Shown: positions 44,593-54,357, counted from the first letter of the stretch. The stretch: 64,000 bases of DNA from Burkholderiaceae bacterium (GCA_019745555.1 JAIESX010000034.1:16938-80937), one strand, 5' to 3'. Numbers and translations are program-made. Notes: a model not told the origin generated them from the letters alone.

Positions 44593-46920
44593 ATGCAGAA
44601 AATCATCGCGCAGATCGCGCAGGAAATCGGGGTCAGAACACAACAGGTCGAGGCCGCCGTGGCCTTGCTGGACGGAGGGGCCACCGTCCCCTTCATCGCC
44701 CGCTATCGCAAGGAAGTCACGGGCGGGCTGGACGACACCCAGTTGCGCGAACTGGAAGTGCGCCTGGCCTACCTGCGGGAACTGGAGGAGCGGCGCGCTG
44801 CCATCCTCAAGAGCATCGAGGAGCAGGGCAAGCTCACGCCCCAGCTCCACGCGGCGATTGCCGCTGCGCCGACCAAGCAGGAGCTCGAAGACCTCTACCT
44901 GCCTTACAAGCCCAAGCGCCGCACCAAGGGTCAGATCGCACGCGAAGCTGGCATTGAGCCCCTGGCCGACAAGCTGTTTGCCGACCCCACGCTGGACCCG
45001 GCTGCCGAGGCCCAGGCCTTCGTGCTGAAAGACAAGACCGAGGCCGGTGACGATTTCACGACCGTGGCGGCGGTGCTCGACGGCGTGCGCGACATCCTGT
45101 CCGAGCGCTGGGCCGAGGACGCGGCCCTGGTGCAGTCCCTGCGCGAATGGCTCTGGCAGGAAGGCCTGTTTCAGAGCAAGCTGGCCGCGGGCAAGGACGA
45201 GAACAACGTGGACGTGGCCAAGTTCCGCGACTATTTCGACTACGACGAGCCCATCGGCCGCGTGCCTTCGCACCGGGCCCTGGCCGTTTTCCGCGGCCGT
45301 ACGCTGGAAATTCTGGACGCCAAGCTGGTGCTGCCGGTCGAGCCCGAACCGGGCAAACCCTCGATCGCCGAGGGCAAGATCGCGCTGCACCTGGGCTGGA
45401 GTCACCAGGGCAGGCCAGCCGACGACCTGTTGCGCAAATGCGTGGCCTGGACCTGGCGCGTCAAGCTCAGCCTGTCCACCGAACGTGACCTCTTCGCCCG
45501 CCTGCGTGAAGAGGCCGAGAAGGTGGCCATCAAGGTTTTTGCCGACAACCTGCGCGACCTGTTGCTGGCCGCACCGGCCGGCCCGCGGGTGGTTATGGGC
45601 CTGGACCCGGGCATCCGTACGGGCGTGAAGGTGGCCGTGGTCGACGCCACGGGCAAGCTGGTCGACACGGCCACGGTCTACCCGCACGAGCCCAAACGCG
45701 ACTGGGAGGGTTCCCTGCACACCCTGGCGCGCCTGGTCGAAAAGCACGGCGTGAACCTGATCGCCATCGGCAACGGCACGGCCAGCCGCGAGACCGACAA
45801 GCTGGCGGCCGACCTGATCAAGCTGGCCGCCAAGGTGGACAAGCAGATCGAGAAGGTGGTGGTCAGCGAGGCTGGCGCCTCGGTCTATTCCGCCAGCGAA
45901 TTTGCGTCCCAGGAAATGCCCGACGTGGACGTGAGCCTGCGCGGTGCGGCCAGCATCGCGCGCCGCCTGCAGGACCCGCTGGCCGAGCTGGTCAAGATCG
46001 ATCCCAAGTCCATCGGCGTGGGCCAGTACCAGCACGATGTGAACCAGAGCGAGCTTGCCCGCATGCTGGAAGCGGTGGTCGAGGACTGTGTGAACTCCGT
46101 GGGCGTGGATCTCAACACGGCCAGCGTGCCGCTGCTGTCACGCGTCTCCGGGCTGTCCTCGTCGGTCGCCAAGGCTGTGGTGCGCTGGCGCGAGGCCAAC
46201 GGTGCTTTCCGCAACCGCCAGGACCTGCTCAAGGTCACGGGCCTGGGTGCCAAGACCTTCGAGCAGAGCGCCGGCTTCCTGCGCATCCGTGGCGGCGACA
46301 ACCCGCTGGACATGACGGGCGTGCACCCGGAGACCTACCCCGTGGTCGAGCAGATCATGCAGAAGACCGGCAAGCCTGTGGCCGAGCTCATGGGCCGTGC
46401 CGAGATGCTCAAGACCCTCAAGCCCGAGCTGTTTGCCAACGAGACTTTCGGTGTCATCACCGTCAAGGACATCCTGGGTGAGCTCGAGAAGCCCGGCCGC
46501 GACCCGCGCCCCGACTTCAAGGTGGCACGCTTCAACGAGGGCGTGGACGATATCAAGGACCTGCAGGAAGGTATGGTGCTCGAAGGCACGGTGAGCAACG
46601 TGGCCCAGTTCGGTGCCTTCGTGGACCTGGGCGTGCACCAGGACGGCCTGGTCCATGTGAGCCAGCTCTCCAACAAGTTCGTCAACGACGCGCGTGAGGT
46701 CGTTAAGACCGGCGACATCGTCAAGGTCAAGGTGCTGGAAGTGGATGTGGCGCGCAAGCGCATCAGCCTGACCATGAAGCTCGACGCCGCACCCGGCCGC
46801 CGCGATGTACCGCGTGAAAACCGCTACGAAGGGGCAGGGCGGGGTCAGCAGCCACGTCGCACCAACGACCCGGCGCCGCAGTCCGCCATGGCGTCGGCCT
46901 TTGCCAAGCTCAAGCGTTGA
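44593..46920 (+). CDS. tex: Tex-family RNA-binding transcription accessory protein
   Basis: A 775-residue Tex protein, a conserved nucleic-acid-binding transcription factor of bacteria related to eukaryotic Spt6. The ATG at 44593 gives the usual start (QKIIAQIAQEIGVRTQQVEAA). Domains in order: N-terminal HTH-like region (about 1-190), YqgF/RuvC-like domain (GLDPGIRTGVKVAVVD near residue 335), helix-hairpin-helix motifs (NTASVPLLSRVSGLSSS, and KVTGLGAKTFEQSAGFLRI around 490-560), and an S1 domain at about 655-725 (VLEGTVSNVAQFGAFVDLG). The tail after 735 is Arg/Pro-rich. Single-gene transcript; divergent from the FeeM-like gene. Confidence 0.97.
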   Translation: MQKIIAQIAQEIGVRTQQVEAAVALLDGGATVPFIARYRKEVTGGLDDTQLRELEVRLAYLRELEERRAAILKSIEEQGKLTPQLHAAIAAAPTKQELEDLYLPYKPKRRTKGQIAREAGIEPLADKLFADPTLDPAAEAQAFVLKDKTEAGDDFTTVAAVLDGVRDILSERWAEDAALVQSLREWLWQEGLFQSKLAAGKDENNVDVAKFRDYFDYDEPIGRVPSHRALAVFRGRTLEILDAKLVLPVEPEPGKPSIAEGKIALHLGWSHQGRPADDLLRKCVAWTWRVKLSLSTERDLFARLREEAEKVAIKVFADNLRDLLLAAPAGPRVVMGLDPGIRTGVKVAVVDATGKLVDTATVYPHEPKRDWEGSLHTLARLVEKHGVNLIAIGNGTASRETDKLAADLIKLAAKVDKQIEKVVVSEAGASVYSASEFASQEMPDVDVSLRGAASIARRLQDPLAELVKIDPKSIGVGQYQHDVNQSELARMLEAVVEDCVNSVGVDLNTASVPLLSRVSGLSSSVAKAVVRWREANGAFRNRQDLLKVTGLGAKTFEQSAGFLRIRGGDNPLDMTGVHPETYPVVEQIMQKTGKPVAELMGRAEMLKTLKPELFANETFGVITVKDILGELEKPGRDPRPDFKVARFNEGVDDIKDLQEGMVLEGTVSNVAQFGAFVDLGVHQDGLVHVSQLSNKFVNDAREVVKTGDIVKVKVLEVDVARKRISLTMKLDAAPGRRDVPRENRYEGAGRGQQPRRTNDPAPQSAMASAFAKLKR

Positions 46921-47035
46921 TATGTGCTGTTCCGGGGTCACCCAGGCGACCCCGGAGCGGTTCCCGCTCGACGCCGGTCCGGGCCGCGCGACATAATGCT
47001 GGCATGAGTCCGTCTGCACACCGGAGCCGCCCGAC

Positions 47036-47842
47036 ATGGAGCTGAATGCCCTGCTGGCCTCGCCCATCGTGCTGCCCAGTATTCCCCGGGTGGTCGCACT
47101 GCTGCTCAGCGAACTCGACCGCGAGGTGCCGGACCTCAAGAACATCACGCAGCTGATCAGCACCGATCCGGCCTTGACCACGCGCGTACTGCAGACGGCC
47201 AACACGCCGATGTTCAAGCTCTCGGGCAAGGTCCACAGCGCCGCCGAGGCGCTGGCACTGCTGGATCTCGCGCATATCCGGCAGATGGCGGCTGACGCCG
47301 CTTCGGCCGCCTCACTCAAGGGCATTCCGGGCGTCAACCTGCCCCAGTTCTGGGCCTACAGCCTTAACGTTGCCAAGCTGTCGCGCTCACTGGCCGGCGT
47401 GACGCGGCAGAACCAGGGGGCAGCCTTCACCTGCGGCCTGATCCACGCCATCGGTGAACTTGTGATGCACGCCGGCATGCCGGCCGAGATGGCGGCACTC
47501 AACAAGGAGCTCGGCCCCCTGGAGCTCAGGCGCGCCAAGGCCGAGATGCAGCGCTTCGGCTACAACTACGCCCATGTGGGCGGGGCCTATGCGCGCCAGT
47601 GGCGCTTTCCCCAGTCGATTGTCGATGCCCTGGAACACCAGTACGCGCCGTTCTCCAACAACGTCTACGAGCCGCTGGCCGGCGTGATTCACCTGGCCAC
47701 CTGGCGAGCCCGGGCCCGGGAAGCCAAGCTCAACGACAAGGCCCTGGCCGTGACCTTTCCCGGCGAGGTCGGCGAGGTGCTGGACCTGGACATCGACATG
47801 GTGCTGCAGCAGGACCCTTTCGACTGGTCAGCCCACACCTGA
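47036..47842 (+). CDS. HDOD domain protein
   Basis: A 268-residue protein consisting almost wholly of an HDOD domain, a catalytically inactive HD-related fold used in bacterial signalling. Visible family features are LPSIPRVVALLLSEL at the start, ITQLISTDPALTTRVLQTAN, and AAFTCGLIHAIGELVMH in the middle, followed by QSIVDALEHQY and AGVIHLATWRAR. There is no REC or GGDEF partner domain. HDOD proteins often sit in cyclic-di-GMP or motility pathways, which suits the other signalling genes in the window. Two genes follow on the same strand. Confidence 0.9.
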   Translation: MELNALLASPIVLPSIPRVVALLLSELDREVPDLKNITQLISTDPALTTRVLQTANTPMFKLSGKVHSAAEALALLDLAHIRQMAADAASAASLKGIPGVNLPQFWAYSLNVAKLSRSLAGVTRQNQGAAFTCGLIHAIGELVMHAGMPAEMAALNKELGPLELRRAKAEMQRFGYNYAHVGGAYARQWRFPQSIVDALEHQYAPFSNNVYEPLAGVIHLATWRARAREAKLNDKALAVTFPGEVGEVLDLDIDMVLQQDPFDWSAHT

Positions 47843-47866
47843 TTTTGCAGTCTTCCCTTTTCCCGC

Positions 47867-48973
47867 ATGCAAGCATTGAGTCTGTACGCCGGGCCCGCGG
47901 CCCGCGAGCACATCCTCCGCCACGGCCTGTCCCCCGAGCACATCCGCACCATCCCGGCTGCGGCCGGTGGGCCCAAGGGGCTCATCCTCGGGGCTGTGGA
48001 CCGTTTTGTCTTTGGCGAATGGCTGCCGCGGTCACAGCAGCCCATTGACCTGGTCGGCGCCTCGATCGGCGCCTGGCGCATGGCCACGGCCTGCCTGGAC
48101 CAGCCCGTGGCGGCCTTCGAGCGCCTGGAGCACGACTACATCCACCAGCACTACGAACTGCGGCCCGGACAGAAGCTGCCTCCGGCACGCCTGGTCAGCG
48201 AGGAGTTCGCGCGCAATCTGCGCCTGTTCTATGGTGGCCGCGTGCCCGAGGTGCTGCAGCACCCGCGCTACCGCCTGCACATCGTCACTTCCCGTGGCCG
48301 CCATGTGCTGGGCCGCGAACACGGCCTGCGCACGCCGCTGGGCTATCTGGGCGCCTTCCTGAGCAACAGCGTGCGCCGCCGTGCCATGGGCGCCTGGCTG
48401 GAGCGCGTCGTGTTTTCCACCGCCGGCGGGGCAGGGGAACGCTGTGTCCCCTTGCCCTTTGCCACAGGTGACTACCGCACCCGCCAGCTCACGCTGGACG
48501 AAGCGAATTTCTACCCGGCGCTGCAGGCCAGCTGCTCCATCCCCTTTGTGCTGCAGGCCGTGCACGACATCCCGGGCGCACCGCCCGGCGCCTACTGGGA
48601 CGGCGGCATCACGGATTACCACCTGCACCTGAACTACGCCGCCGCCCCCGATGCCACACAGCGGCCAGGCCTGGTGCTCTATCCGCACTTCCAGCGCGCC
48701 GTGGTGCCGGGCTGGCTGGACAAGGCGCTCAAGTGGCGGCACCGCGCCACGCACTTTCTGGACAATATGCTGCTGCTGGCGCCGAACCCGGAGTGGATCC
48801 AGACCCTGCCCCATGGCAAGCTGCCCGACCGCCAGGACTTCACGCATTACGGCAACGACCTGGCTGCGCGCGTGCAGACCTGGACCCGCGCGGTGCGCAT
48901 GAGCGAGCAGCTGGCCGAGGAGTTTGCAGCCTGGCTGGAGCGGCCCGATCCGGCGCGGCTGCAGCCCCTTTGA
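47867..48973 (+). CDS. Patatin-like phospholipase
   Basis: A 368-residue patatin-fold acyl hydrolase. The oxyanion-hole region is AAAGGPKGLI (residues 31-40) and the nucleophile is S66 in VGASIGAW (GxSxG). The partner Asp is in YWDGGITDYHLH (about residue 247), the DGG motif of the family. No signal peptide or transmembrane helix is visible. Expected to hydrolyse phospholipid or other ester acyl chains by a Ser-Asp dyad. It begins 24 bp after the HDOD gene, and a small lipoprotein gene follows. Confidence 0.9.
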   Translation: MQALSLYAGPAAREHILRHGLSPEHIRTIPAAAGGPKGLILGAVDRFVFGEWLPRSQQPIDLVGASIGAWRMATACLDQPVAAFERLEHDYIHQHYELRPGQKLPPARLVSEEFARNLRLFYGGRVPEVLQHPRYRLHIVTSRGRHVLGREHGLRTPLGYLGAFLSNSVRRRAMGAWLERVVFSTAGGAGERCVPLPFATGDYRTRQLTLDEANFYPALQASCSIPFVLQAVHDIPGAPPGAYWDGGITDYHLHLNYAAAPDATQRPGLVLYPHFQRAVVPGWLDKALKWRHRATHFLDNMLLLAPNPEWIQTLPHGKLPDRQDFTHYGNDLAARVQTWTRAVRMSEQLAEEFAAWLERPDPARLQPL

Positions 48974-48996
48974 TAGCCGAGACACAAGGAGACCGT

Positions 48997-49158
48997 ATGC
49001 ATCGACTGCTTACCCTGATCGTCACGCTGACCTTGCTGTCGGGCTGCAGCCCCGAGGTCGGCAGCCAGGCCTGGTGCGATCAGCTCAAGGACAAGCCCAA
49101 GGGCGACTGGACAGCCAACGAGGCCACCGACTACGCCAAGCACTGCCTGTTCAAGTAG
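48997..49158 (+). CDS. Small DUF3012-like lipoprotein
   Basis: A 53-residue lipoprotein. The ATG at 48997 follows AAGGAGA. The signal peptide ends in a lipobox LLSGC with Cys17 as lipidation site. The mature segment of about 37 residues (SQAWCDQLKDKPKGDWTANE, then ATDYAKHCLFK) has two further Cys and matches the pattern of DUF3012 lipoproteins (WC...KPK.DWT...). Function unknown; envelope location expected. It begins 23 bp after the patatin stop codon. Confidence 0.85.
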   Translation: MHRLLTLIVTLTLLSGCSPEVGSQAWCDQLKDKPKGDWTANEATDYAKHCLFK

Positions 49159-49164
49159 CCCCTC

Positions 49165-50301
49165 TCACATGGCCTGTTCCAGCATGGCAAGGTAGTCCTC
49201 CGTGCTCGCGATGCGCGGGTTGGTCTTGTGGCAGTGGTCGGCCAGGGCGCCGGTGATGACCTGATCGAACTGGCTTTCGCTCACCCCCATGGCCCGCAGG
49301 CCCGTGGGCAGGCCCAGGCGGGCATTCATGTCCCGGATCGCTTCACCGATGTCGCCCGCGCTGTCCAGGTTCATGGCCTGCGCCATGCGCAACAGCCGCG
49401 CCTCCTTCTGCACCGACTCCGCCCCGGCATTAAAGGCCACCACGGCCGGCAGGAACATGGCGTTGAGCGTGCCGTGATGCAGGCGCGGGTCCACGCCGCC
49501 CAGGCTGTGGCTCAGCGAATGCACGCAGCCCAGCCCCTTCTGGAAGGCCATGGCGCCCTGCATGGAGGCGCTCATGAGGTTGAGCCGTGCCTCGCGGTCG
49601 GAGCCATCCTTGGTGGCGCGTTCGATATGGGCCCAGGCACGTTGCAGCCCGTCGAGCGCGATGCCGTCGGCCGGCGGGTTGAAGGCCGGGGCCATGAAGG
49701 TCTCCATGCAGTGCGCGATGGCGTCCATGCCGGTCGCCGCGGTGAGCTTCGGGGGCAGGCCCAACGTGAGCTCGGGGTCGCAGATCGCCGTTCTTGGCAC
49801 CAGGTGCCAGGAATGGAAGCCCAGCTTGCGGCCATCGTTCACGATGAGGATGGCGCCGCGCGCCACCTCGCTGCCCGTGCCCGCCGTGGTGGGCACCGCG
49901 ATCAGCGGTGCCACACGCTCGGTGATTTTCGGTGAGCCGCCTTCGATGGTGGCGTAGGTCTTGAGCGGGCCCTCGTGTGTGGCCGCAATGGCCACCCCCT
50001 TGGCGCAGTCGATCGCGCTGCCGCCGCCCACGGCGATGAGGCCGTCGCAGCGCTGCGCCCTGTAGATCTCGGCCGCGGCGTGCACCGCGGCCTCGGTGGG
50101 ATTGGATGGCGTCTGGTCGAACACGGCCACGGGCAGGCCGGGCAGGGCGTCCATTGCCTTCTGCAGCAGGCCGGCTGCCTTGACGCCGGCATCTGTGACG
50201 ATCAGCGGGCGGCTGATGCCGATGCGTTCGCATTCGGCCTTGAGCAGTTGGATGGCGCCAAAGTCGAACTGGACCTGGGTGACGTAGTAGATGAGGGCCA
50301 T
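49165..50301 (-). CDS. Iron-containing (group III) alcohol dehydrogenase
   Basis: A 378-residue Fe-dependent alcohol dehydrogenase. The NAD-binding GGGS motif is present (AVGGGSAIDCAKG near residue 90-102), TTAGTGSEV is in the substrate region, and the metal-binding set is visible in TGMDAIAHCMETF and HSLSHSLGGVDPRLHHG. The substrate could be a lower alcohol, 1,3-propanediol-type diol or a lactaldehyde-like compound; maleylacetate reductases are related but not specifically indicated. ATG 50301; divergent from the esterase gene, with 68 bp between the start codons. Confidence 0.92.
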   Translation of the reverse strand: MALIYYVTQVQFDFGAIQLLKAECERIGISRPLIVTDAGVKAAGLLQKAMDALPGLPVAVFDQTPSNPTEAAVHAAAEIYRAQRCDGLIAVGGGSAIDCAKGVAIAATHEGPLKTYATIEGGSPKITERVAPLIAVPTTAGTGSEVARGAILIVNDGRKLGFHSWHLVPRTAICDPELTLGLPPKLTAATGMDAIAHCMETFMAPAFNPPADGIALDGLQRAWAHIERATKDGSDREARLNLMSASMQGAMAFQKGLGCVHSLSHSLGGVDPRLHHGTLNAMFLPAVVAFNAGAESVQKEARLLRMAQAMNLDSAGDIGEAIRDMNARLGLPTGLRAMGVSESQFDQVITGALADHCHKTNPRIASTEDYLAMLEQAM

Positions 50302-50369
50302 GGTGCGCAGTCTCCGCAGTGTAGGATTTGTGTCTCTGTCTTCTCTTTATAGCAAGCAAACGCGCGCGC

Positions 50370-51329
50370 ATGAGTCACCAACGCAACCCCCGGTCCCTGC
50401 TGACCCCGGCCATGCACCAGCTGCTGGACCGCATGGCGCGTACCCGCCAGCTGCCCCTGCACGCGTTGACGCCGCAACAGGCACGCCAGGTCTATGAAAT
50501 GGGCTCGGGCATGCTGGACATTCCGGGCCACAAGCTCGCACGGGTGGAGGAGCTGTCGATCCCCACGCGGGACGGCGCGGTCGTCGCCGCCCGGCTCTAC
50601 GCCCCGGCGCAGGAACGCCTGCCGGTGCTGCTGTATTTCCACGGCGGCGGCTTCACCATTGGCAGCGTCGCCACGCACGACGCACTGTGCCGCCATCTGA
50701 GCCATCTGTCCCACTGCGCCGTGGTCTCGGTGGACTATCGGCTGGCCCCCGAGCACAAATTCCCGACCGCTGCGAACGATGCCTGGGACGCGCTGCAGTG
50801 GCTAGTGCGCGAGGCCCGTGCTCTGGGCCTGGACGGCACACGCATCGCCGTGGGCGGCGACAGCGCCGGTGGCACCCTGGCCATCGTCTGCGCCATCGAA
50901 GCCCGTGACGCCGATCTGCCGCTGGCCCTGCAACTGCTGTTCTATCCCGGCTGCGCTGCACACCAGGACACGCCTTCGCACAAGACCTTTGCCGAAGGCT
51001 TCGTGATCGGCGAAGAGCAGATCAGCTACTTCTTCAACCACTACGTCAACAGCCCGGCCGACCGTGCCGAATGGCGCTTCGCCCCCTTGCTGGCGCCGGA
51101 CGTGGAGGGCGTGGCACCGGCCTGGATCGGTCTGGCCGAGTGCGACCCGCTGGTCGACGAGGGCGTGCTCTACGCCGACAAGCTGCGTGCCGCCGGCGTT
51201 GTGGTGGATCTGGAGATCTACCGCGGCGTGGTCCACGAATTCATCAAGATGGGCCGCGCCATCCCCGAAGCCCTGCAGGCCCATGCCGACGCGGCCCGCG
51301 CCCTGAAACACGCCTTCCAGACCCCATGA
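50370..51329 (+). CDS. Hormone-sensitive-lipase-family alpha/beta hydrolase (esterase)
   Basis: A 319-residue esterase of the HSL (family IV) group. The oxyanion motif HGGG (YFHGGGFTIG, about residues 89-98), the nucleophile in GDSAGG (about residue 170), an Asp in AECDPLVDEG and a His in VVHEFIKMG make the full catalytic triad. Hydrolyses short-chain acyl esters. The ATG at 50370 is used; the upstream in-frame ATG at 50328 would give an unlikely hydrophobic extension. The stop overlaps the start of the thioesterase-GNAT gene (ATGA), so the two are translationally coupled. Confidence 0.9.
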   Translation: MSHQRNPRSLLTPAMHQLLDRMARTRQLPLHALTPQQARQVYEMGSGMLDIPGHKLARVEELSIPTRDGAVVAARLYAPAQERLPVLLYFHGGGFTIGSVATHDALCRHLSHLSHCAVVSVDYRLAPEHKFPTAANDAWDALQWLVREARALGLDGTRIAVGGDSAGGTLAIVCAIEARDADLPLALQLLFYPGCAAHQDTPSHKTFAEGFVIGEEQISYFFNHYVNSPADRAEWRFAPLLAPDVEGVAPAWIGLAECDPLVDEGVLYADKLRAAGVVVDLEIYRGVVHEFIKMGRAIPEALQAHADAARALKHAFQTP

Positions 51330-52213
51330 GCTCCACCGCCCCGACCCGTGCCGACTTCCGCTACTTCCACCGCCTGCGCGTGCGCTGGGCCGAGGTGGAC
51401 ATGCAGAAGATCGTCTTCAACGCCCACTACCTGATGTATTTCGACACGGCCATCAGCGACTACTGGCGCGCGCTGGCCCTGCCGTATGTCGAAGCCATGG
51501 AGCATCTGGGCGGCGATCTCTACGTCAAGAAGGCCACGCTCGAGTACCACGCCTCGGCGCGTTACGACGACATGCTGGACATCGGCATGAAGTGCGAGCG
51601 CATCGGCAACTCCTCGCTGTTGTTTCGCGGCGGCATCTTCCGCGGCGACGCGCTGCTGATCAGCTGCGAGCTGATCTATGTCTACGCCGACCCCGCCACC
51701 CAGACCTCCAAGCCCGTACCGCAGGTCCTGCGTGACACACTGCTGGGCTTTGAGGCCGGCGAGCCCATGGTCGACCTGCGCGTGGGCAGCTGGGCCGAGC
51801 TTGGTGCCGCAGCCGGCCAGGTCCGCACCGAGGTCTTCGTGCAGGAGCAGCAGATTCCCCAGGATCTCGAATGGGATGAGGAGGACGCCACCGCCGTGCA
51901 CGCCCTGGCCAGCAACCGCCTGGGCATGCCCCTGGCCACGGGTCGCCTGCTGCAGCACGCGCCGGGTGTGGCCCGCATCGGCCGCATGGCGGTCAGCCGC
52001 ACCCTGCGCGGCAGCGGCCTGGGTCGTGACATCCTGCTGGCCCTGATGCAGGCGGCACGCGAGCGCGGCGACACCGAGGTGCTGCTGCACGCCCAGCGCA
52101 GCGCCGAGGGCTTCTACCGCCGCCTCGGCTTCGAAGGGCAGGGCGAACCGTATGAGGAAGCCGGCATCCCGCACCTGACCATGCGTCGCGCCCTGAACGG
52201 GCCCCGCGCATGA
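51326..52213 (+). CDS. Thioesterase-GNAT fusion protein
   Basis: A 295-residue fusion. Residues about 8-140 are a YbgC/FadM-type hotdog thioesterase: RVRWAEVDMQKIVFNAHYL has the catalytic Asp (D25) context and YVKKATLEYHASARYDD the following strand. Residues about 150-290 form a GNAT acetyltransferase with IGRMAVSRTLRGSGLGRDIL as the acetyl-CoA loop and SAEGFYRRLGFEGQGEPYEE near the end, close to the ElaA type. Having both an acyl-CoA-cleaving and an acyl-transfer domain in one protein suggests coupled handling of an acyl group. ATGA overlaps at both ends link it to the esterase before and the O-antigen-ligase-like gene after. Confidence 0.88.
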   Translation: MSSTAPTRADFRYFHRLRVRWAEVDMQKIVFNAHYLMYFDTAISDYWRALALPYVEAMEHLGGDLYVKKATLEYHASARYDDMLDIGMKCERIGNSSLLFRGGIFRGDALLISCELIYVYADPATQTSKPVPQVLRDTLLGFEAGEPMVDLRVGSWAELGAAAGQVRTEVFVQEQQIPQDLEWDEEDATAVHALASNRLGMPLATGRLLQHAPGVARIGRMAVSRTLRGSGLGRDILLALMQAARERGDTEVLLHAQRSAEGFYRRLGFEGQGEPYEEAGIPHLTMRRALNGPRA

Positions 52214-54357
52214 GCGCCGCCGTCTCCGCGACACGCTTCCAGCTCGACGATCGCGTGGTCGCCGTGCTGGCCGCCATGATGTTGCTGGTGCCGGCCCTGG
52301 GCGTACCCAGCGAACTCGTGCTTCAGGACACGCTCAAGTCCGCACTGGTCGCCTTCGGCGCGCTCATCGCGGCGCTGCTGCTGTGCCGCGCCCGCTTGCG
52401 CGAACCCGCGGGGCTGGCCTGGCATCCCGCGCTGTGGCTGCCCCTGCTGCTGTTGGCCTGGGCCCTGGGCAGCATGGCCTGGTCGCACAGCTACCTCGCC
52501 GGTGTGGAGGCCATACGCTGGGCGCTGTTTGCCCTGCTGGTCTGGCTGGGCCTCAACGTGCTGACGCTGCAGCGCCTGCCCCTGCTGGCCACGGGCCTGC
52601 ACTGGGGCGCGGTGCTGGCCTCGCTCTGGGTGGCGCTGCAGTTCTGGCTGGACCTGCGCTGGTTCCCGCAGCTGCCGCCGCCAGCGTCCACCTTCCTGAA
52701 CCGCAACTTCTACGCCGAGTACGTGCTGAGCACGCTGCCGTTCTCGGTGCTGCTCGCGGTCCAGGCGCAGGGACGGGCGCAGATCGCGCTGCGGGTGGCC
52801 AGCACGGCCTTCAATCTTCTGGCCCTGCTGATGACCGGTACCCGCTCAGCCCTGCTGGCACTGCTCGTCTTGTTGCCCGTGCTGCTCTACATGCTCTGGC
52901 GCTATCGCAGCCGGTTTGCGTGGGTGCAGTGGCCGCGTGCCGACCGCATCCTGGCGATGCTCATCCTGATCGGCACACTGATGGGCCTGGGTCAGGTGCC
53001 GACGGGCAATGCCTACCTGGCCCGCGAGGGTCTGGGCCAGACGGCGCTGGAACGTGCCTTCATCCGAGGTCAATCCTTGGGCACCAGCAGCGAGTACACG
53101 GTGGGTTCGTCCAGCGTACGCCTGCAGATGTGGCTGGCGACGTCGCGTCTGATCGCCGACCGGCCCTTGGCGGGCGTGGGAGCGGGGGCCTGGGAAGTCG
53201 AGATACCGCGCTACCAGGCTGCGGGCACCCAGATCGAAACGGATTACTACGCCCACAACGAGTACCTGCAGCTGCTGGCCGAGTACGGGCTGGCGGGCTG
53301 GGTGTTTGCGCTCGGACTGGCCTTCTGGCTCTTGCGCGCGGCTGAGCGTACGTGGCGGGAAACGCCAGGTGTGGGCGACGCCATGGAATGGCCCTGGCGG
53401 GCCACCTTGCTGGCCAGCCTGCTGGGGCTGTTCATCGTCAGCGGAGCCGGCTTCCCCTGGCGCCTCGCGGGTGCAGGTGCCCTGTTTGCGCTGACTCTGG
53501 GCGCACTCGCGGCCTCCGAGCAACGCCTGCATGAGCCCAGACCTGCACGCATTACCCAGGTCGGCCGCCTGCGACTGGTGCAGTCCGGCCTGGCCCTGGC
53601 CCTGCTTGCGGCCATCGGCCTGAGCGCCTGGGCTGTCGCCGCAGAAAGCCGGCTGGTGCGTGCGGCCCAGCTGGCCTACAGCATCAGTCGATCGGGCGCG
53701 CCGAACGAACCGGCGGCCCTGACCCGGCGCGAGGAGATGCTGCGTCTGGTGCGTGAGGGCGTGGCCCTGCATCCGCATTACCGCAAGATCACGCCGCTGG
53801 TTGCCGACGAACTCGCGGCCTGGGGCGACTGGGAGAACGCGCGCTGGATCTGGGCTTCGGTGCTGGAGTCCCGCCCGCACATCGTCGCCTTGCTGAGCAA
53901 TCTCGCACGTGCCTGCATCCACCTGGAAGATCTGGACCAAGCCCAGGCCTATTACGACCGTGCCCGGTCGCTGCGACCGGATGCCGCGAGCCTGCGTTCG
54001 GTCGAGATCATGCTGCTGTTGCGGCGTGGCCTGGAGCAGGAGGCGCTCCAGCGCCTGCGCCTGCATGTGGACAGCGGCGACGTCGAGCCTGATCTCATCG
54101 ACTACGCCTATGTGCAGGGCCTGCGCCAGCGGGACTTCCAGCTGGCGCTGGACGCCCAGGAGCTGCGCCGCAAACTCTGGCCTGCAACAAAGATCGACAG
54201 CTGGCTCAAGATCGGCATGGTCTATGCAGGCCCGGACCTGCGCGACCGCGAGCGGGCGCGGGTCGCTTTCCAGGCCGCCTGGGAGGCGACGCCGGATTAT
54301 CTGCGTCCGCAGGTGCGCGAACTCGTACCGGCGGACTATCGCGCGGCCCTGCGCTGA
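52210..54357 (+). CDS. O-antigen ligase / Wzy-like polytopic membrane protein with TPR-like C-terminus
   Basis: A 715-residue inner-membrane protein. The first 470 residues have about ten to twelve hydrophobic helices with the O-antigen-ligase pattern: TFLNRNFYAEYVLSTLPFSV (about 160-180) and DYYAHNEYLQLLAEYGLAGW (about 340-360), with the large periplasmic loop between. The C-terminal 230 residues are soluble and Ala/Leu/Arg-rich, in a TPR-like arrangement (DLDQAQAYYDRARSLRPDAA). Such proteins attach or polymerise glycans on lipid or, in PglL-type members, protein. The target cannot be fixed. No glycosyltransferase genes are nearby; instead it is coupled by ATGA to the thioesterase-GNAT fusion, which is unusual. 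Confidence 0.85.
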   Translation: MSAAVSATRFQLDDRVVAVLAAMMLLVPALGVPSELVLQDTLKSALVAFGALIAALLLCRARLREPAGLAWHPALWLPLLLLAWALGSMAWSHSYLAGVEAIRWALFALLVWLGLNVLTLQRLPLLATGLHWGAVLASLWVALQFWLDLRWFPQLPPPASTFLNRNFYAEYVLSTLPFSVLLAVQAQGRAQIALRVASTAFNLLALLMTGTRSALLALLVLLPVLLYMLWRYRSRFAWVQWPRADRILAMLILIGTLMGLGQVPTGNAYLAREGLGQTALERAFIRGQSLGTSSEYTVGSSSVRLQMWLATSRLIADRPLAGVGAGAWEVEIPRYQAAGTQIETDYYAHNEYLQLLAEYGLAGWVFALGLAFWLLRAAERTWRETPGVGDAMEWPWRATLLASLLGLFIVSGAGFPWRLAGAGALFALTLGALAASEQRLHEPRPARITQVGRLRLVQSGLALALLAAIGLSAWAVAAESRLVRAAQLAYSISRSGAPNEPAALTRREEMLRLVREGVALHPHYRKITPLVADELAAWGDWENARWIWASVLESRPHIVALLSNLARACIHLEDLDQAQAYYDRARSLRPDAASLRSVEIMLLLRRGLEQEALQRLRLHVDSGDVEPDLIDYAYVQGLRQRDFQLALDAQELRRKLWPATKIDSWLKIGMVYAGPDLRDRERARVAFQAAWEATPDYLRPQVRELVPADYRAALR

